64,000 bases of DNA, taken from Nemopilema nomurai. Its lineage: Eukaryota > Cnidaria > Scyphozoa > Rhizostomeae > Rhizostomatidae. The position numbers were made by a program, and so were the translations under genes. The notes beneath the pieces were generated by a model, which ran no database searches, was not told the origin of the DNA, and saw only the letters and a program-made list of their open reading frames with translations. This document shows, in pieces, positions 61,301 through 64,000 of this stretch. The stretch lies in assembly GCA_003864495.1 (NCBI GenBank), contig ML133388.1:2170738-2234737 (forward strand). The letters are read 5' to 3'. The first letter of the stretch is position 1. Each line of letters opens with the position of its first letter.

Positions 61301-64000
61301 TCCTGCAGCTGTGCCATGTAATGTTCAAATGCTGGTCCTCTCGCATTCAGCGTGTACACATGCAACGCTTGGCTTAGCTAAAAGAAGTCTCGCAATCAGT
61401 CTCGCAATCAAAAAAGGCATCGAGTCATGGTAAATGGAAAGCGTATACCTAAATTGCTTAATTGCTTTTATGATAGCCATTCTGATTGGCTGTCAAGCAA
61501 ACTGCTCACGTGATTTTATAACATTGCAGTTGATGTCTGATCACATGAAAACGAACTTATCACATAAAAACCCCTTACGGAGAACCGCTATTTACAATGC
61601 CTTTAATGATACTTCTCCCAAGGGCCTAAAAACACTGCCAATACAACAATTGCATGCTGAGCCATTAATATAGAGACAGTATTACAAAAAGAATGGCTGG
61701 ATAAAGCTCATTGAAATAATTCTTAGCTGAACGTATGCGTAGTTGGAGTCGTTTATAAATTTGCTGACAAATGCTTCGGGATTGTTTTCAAGTCTTGAAT
61801 GATCCAATACAATAATCAGAACTAGAAGGGATGGGACTAGTGCTCTATTTACGTATTCACCAATATAACATGGTATTCGTTCAGACACAGTATGAAATTT
61901 AGAAATCGCCCTTGTGACGTCAAAGTCATCCCACTCTGCTTTTTGCATAGAAGAGACATAGAAACCGTGGTTAACATACTTGTTGCAGATGAACAGAGTG
62001 AGTGTAATGTGACGGTAGATTGTCCAGATAGGCATTTGTTGCCAATGGTATAACCTTCCGGCATCGGCTAAAAAGAAATGGAACGTCAAATCAGGCACCA
62101 TATTAAAGTGTATATAGTGTGAATTCTTAACAATATCTTGACCAAAGACAAGTGACAGTTGTCCAAAGAAATTCTTATAATCTGATTGGATATAGAGAAC
62201 TCAGCAAAACGAGACAAAGTAGCAAAAATGTTTCTGATACAAGTATTTACTTTCACCTTTACGGAAAAAGCCAGCACTGAAAAGAGTAAAAATAAGACGC
62301 TCTTCGTCTGAGGGTGTGCTTGCCACATTCTAGGTAGCCTCAAGGCTAATTCTAAAAATTGCAGAAACTTTTCACAGTTAGAAGGCTTTTATTAAAAGGA
62401 GATACAGGTCCAACACCAATGAATCTGCAGCTCACTCAGAAAGTAAATCATTAATATATACAATTATTGATAAATACTTCCGAAAAAATTCTTCAAATTA
62501 TACTATAGTGCAATAAAATTTATCAAGTAAAAAATACACGTACTTCTCGGAAAACTTCCAATCATAATCAAGTGAAGAAGCGAGATTTTTGACTAGGCTA
62601 TTGACGTCATCTTCCTTTCCCAGAAAAAAATCAAACAGGGCAGCGCAAACTTGGTACCAAAGACTGTCGAGAGGCGCCTATGCAAATGATCATTATATTG
62701 ATTACTTTCACTTTACAGCCATACTTTATGAGTCGTAGTCTAATTTCGTTAAATCGGTTTCCTTTTTAGCTACTTCTTGCTATTGCAATAATTCTTATAA
62801 TTGTGTGAATCAAAGCATTTTGAACAATTCTAAGCCAAAACAACCATGTATAAACAACTCAAAATTGAAAAGAATAATGATATATACGATTTCTTAATAT
62901 GGATAAAAATAGGCATAATCAACCACGCACAGATTAGGCCATACATGAAAATCTAGAAATCAAGACAAAAGTACTAAAAAACTAATCACAACATCTTATA
63001 CATCTTAAACAACAACCACAACAACCACAACAACAACAACAAATAAAACAGCTACTCCGTAGACAACAGCAACAAACCTCTACATGCGTTCCCCTCCGTC
63101 CTTCGACAGGAATGTCTCTACTTTCAACAGTCATCATATAATCGATCTGTTTGTTGATAAATTCTTGGAAGGAAGTATCTTGCGGAAATAAGGAGTGGTC
63201 GGTAGCAGTAGAATTTGCTGGTTGCGATAACAAACTGGATAGGTTCCCTTTTCCCGTAACAGATCGAAGGACTATAGGAAAAACAACAAATGTCATTAGA
63301 CTGGCTAGATGGCATTGCTTTTTTAGATTTCAACGAATGATACTTTTAAAGAAACCCATACCATAAATATTAAACCATAATATCTATATCATAACATCAA
63401 TATCATATATATAATTTCATACATTCATAAATGTTATTTGGATTTTACATCACACGTTTATGGCGTGGAATAAACAAAACTTGCCTAAATTCGAAAAGTT
63501 TCAAAGGACCGTTGTTGTGGCTTTAGTGAATTCATAGGATGTTACTAAATTTGGGGGGGGGGGGGAAGGTGGGTGTTGTAAAATATGGTACTAGAATGAT
63601 TACAGAAGGCCGAAGAGACTCAGTTAAAAGGATAAAGTGGGCAGCTAAATACGTCCTAAATTGTACAACATTGAGATAAATTTCTATCGTCATAAGACGG
63701 GAGGTTATGATACAAAACGGATGCAAATAGGAATTCAAAATAGAGAATATACAACTCTTATAATAGACGATACCACTGAAACCTGAAGCTAAGTTGACTA
63801 CGGTTACTGGCGGGTTTATCGATGGAACTATAACAGGTGAATAAATTCCACATTTGATATAAAACAAGGGAGCAATCTTCAACGTACCACTTTCAACATT
63901 TACTGAGTTCTTAAGAAGCCGGTTGATGCACCAGTGTGTTGGATCGGGAAAGAGCTTGTAGCCAGCTTCAACGTGAACGAAAGTCGGATTCGGAGAGCTT
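55319..64000 (-). CDS. SMG8: SMG8, C-terminal two thirds (gene continues off the right edge)
   Basis: SMG8 is the nonsense-mediated decay factor that, with SMG9, restrains the SMG1 kinase. Ten minus-strand exons have fully agreeing phases: 63888-64000 (partial), 63078-63271, 62544-62677, 61980-62067, 61289-61378, 59049-59114, 58329-58478, 57281-57386, 56134-57001 and 55319-55724 with TGA stop. Family-matching blocks run in order: SFQEFINKQIDYMMTVESRD, KFSENRCRKVIPLATNAYLD then NLPSHYTHSVH, LSQALHVYTLNARGPAFEHY, WNGRQLCEIRSLTG, ACNCGRMQGTREDPFDLK, VANYGFYQDLEKQCC, LVPLFPSWNLLCLG, GIEQHGFFSGNNFLLPWDIR, AYIGLEYECPRSHRF, YDMPLYF and a VLRFPYVYMDESGPY end. About 737 residues are visible. The large exon carries a long Ser/Thr/Glu-rich linker of about 150 residues. 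The N-terminal GTPase-like part lies beyond the window. It is much more intron-split than I recall for the vertebrate gene. Identity is firm. Confidence 0.95.
58610..58860. repeat. 30-bp minisatellite, eight copies, in an SMG8 intron
   Basis: Eight units of AGTCTGGGCGACAAAAGAAT followed by GGTMAGAKAA start at 58618 and then every 30 bases. Variation is limited to a few positions per unit. Because the unit length is a multiple of three, minus-strand frames stay open and show 10-residue repeats (for example SFVAQTFSDH), but these lie in the intron between the exons at 58329-58478 and 59049-59114 and are not coding. Confidence 0.92.
59565..59700 (-). mobile_element. tRNA-derived SINE-like copy in an SMG8 intron
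   Basis: On the minus strand, CCCGATAGCTCAGCGGTAGA then GCACTTGGCGTACAAAGTCA, GGGGTCGTGGGCTCGAGTC reads as A box, anticodon arm and B box. It extends outward on the 5' side with ATGGCTTGGTCTCGAGTGCT and GGCTTGAAAGCATGA, matching the element at 52997-53154. The 52997 inverted ends are missing here. A short CCATCGCAGCT triplicate repeat follows at 59717-59755. Confidence 0.7.
63000..63062. repeat. (CAA)n microsatellite in an SMG8 intron
   Basis: AACAACCACAACAACAACAA-like sequence lies just downstream of the donor at 63077-63076 on the minus strand. It yields a spurious Cys-rich tail in the minus-strand frame. Confidence 0.85.

Overview
The window is animal nuclear DNA. It is AT-rich with small intron-split genes, GT..AG introns, tRNA-derived SINEs, short inverted-repeat (MITE-like) elements, a decayed LINE and many minisatellites. 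The gene set (VPS15, SMG8, NECAP, an amine-like GPCR, a retinol/steroid-type SDR, a monocarboxylate-type transporter, a BTB protein) and the repeat style fit a marine invertebrate. I favour an anthozoan cnidarian (coral or sea anemone), but that is inference and no marker in the window proves it.

Layout. Positions 595-5697 (minus) hold the 5' end of VPS15/PIK3R4, which runs off the left edge; its first large intron contains a decayed LINE reverse transcriptase. Positions 5.7-19.1 kb are gene-poor and hold simple repeats, a 30-bp minisatellite, a degenerate ~85-bp repeat and one weak exon candidate. Positions 19099-21499 (plus) hold a complete three-exon class A GPCR. Positions 25740-33053 (minus) hold NECAP, seven exons placed, with an unplaced last exon. 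NECAP is head-to-head with a complete five-exon SDR (34650-37676, plus). A complete five-exon SLC16-like transporter follows (40347-46857, plus), with a decayed SLC16-like fragment behind it on the other strand (47173-47671). Then come a 138-bp tandem array, a two-exon BTB gene (50634-52186, plus), and the last ten exons of SMG8 (55319 to the right edge, minus), convergent with the BTB gene.

The genes do not form a pathway. VPS15 serves the PI3-kinase/autophagy complex, NECAP serves clathrin coats, SMG8 serves nonsense-mediated decay, and the GPCR, SDR, transporter and BTB protein have separate roles. For all split genes I placed exons by hand, and the reading phases agree across every junction I describe.

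The most interesting non-genic signals are: two inverted-repeat elements with perfect 8-bp target duplications (21994-22257 and 32019-32495); two elements sharing a TACCGTAAA terminus, one of which carries a tRNA-like sequence inside its inverted repeats; a 56-bp duplication of the splice-acceptor region of the BTB gene; and a GPCR lacking the conserved extracellular disulfide cysteines. I saw no clear sign of an entirely new biological system.
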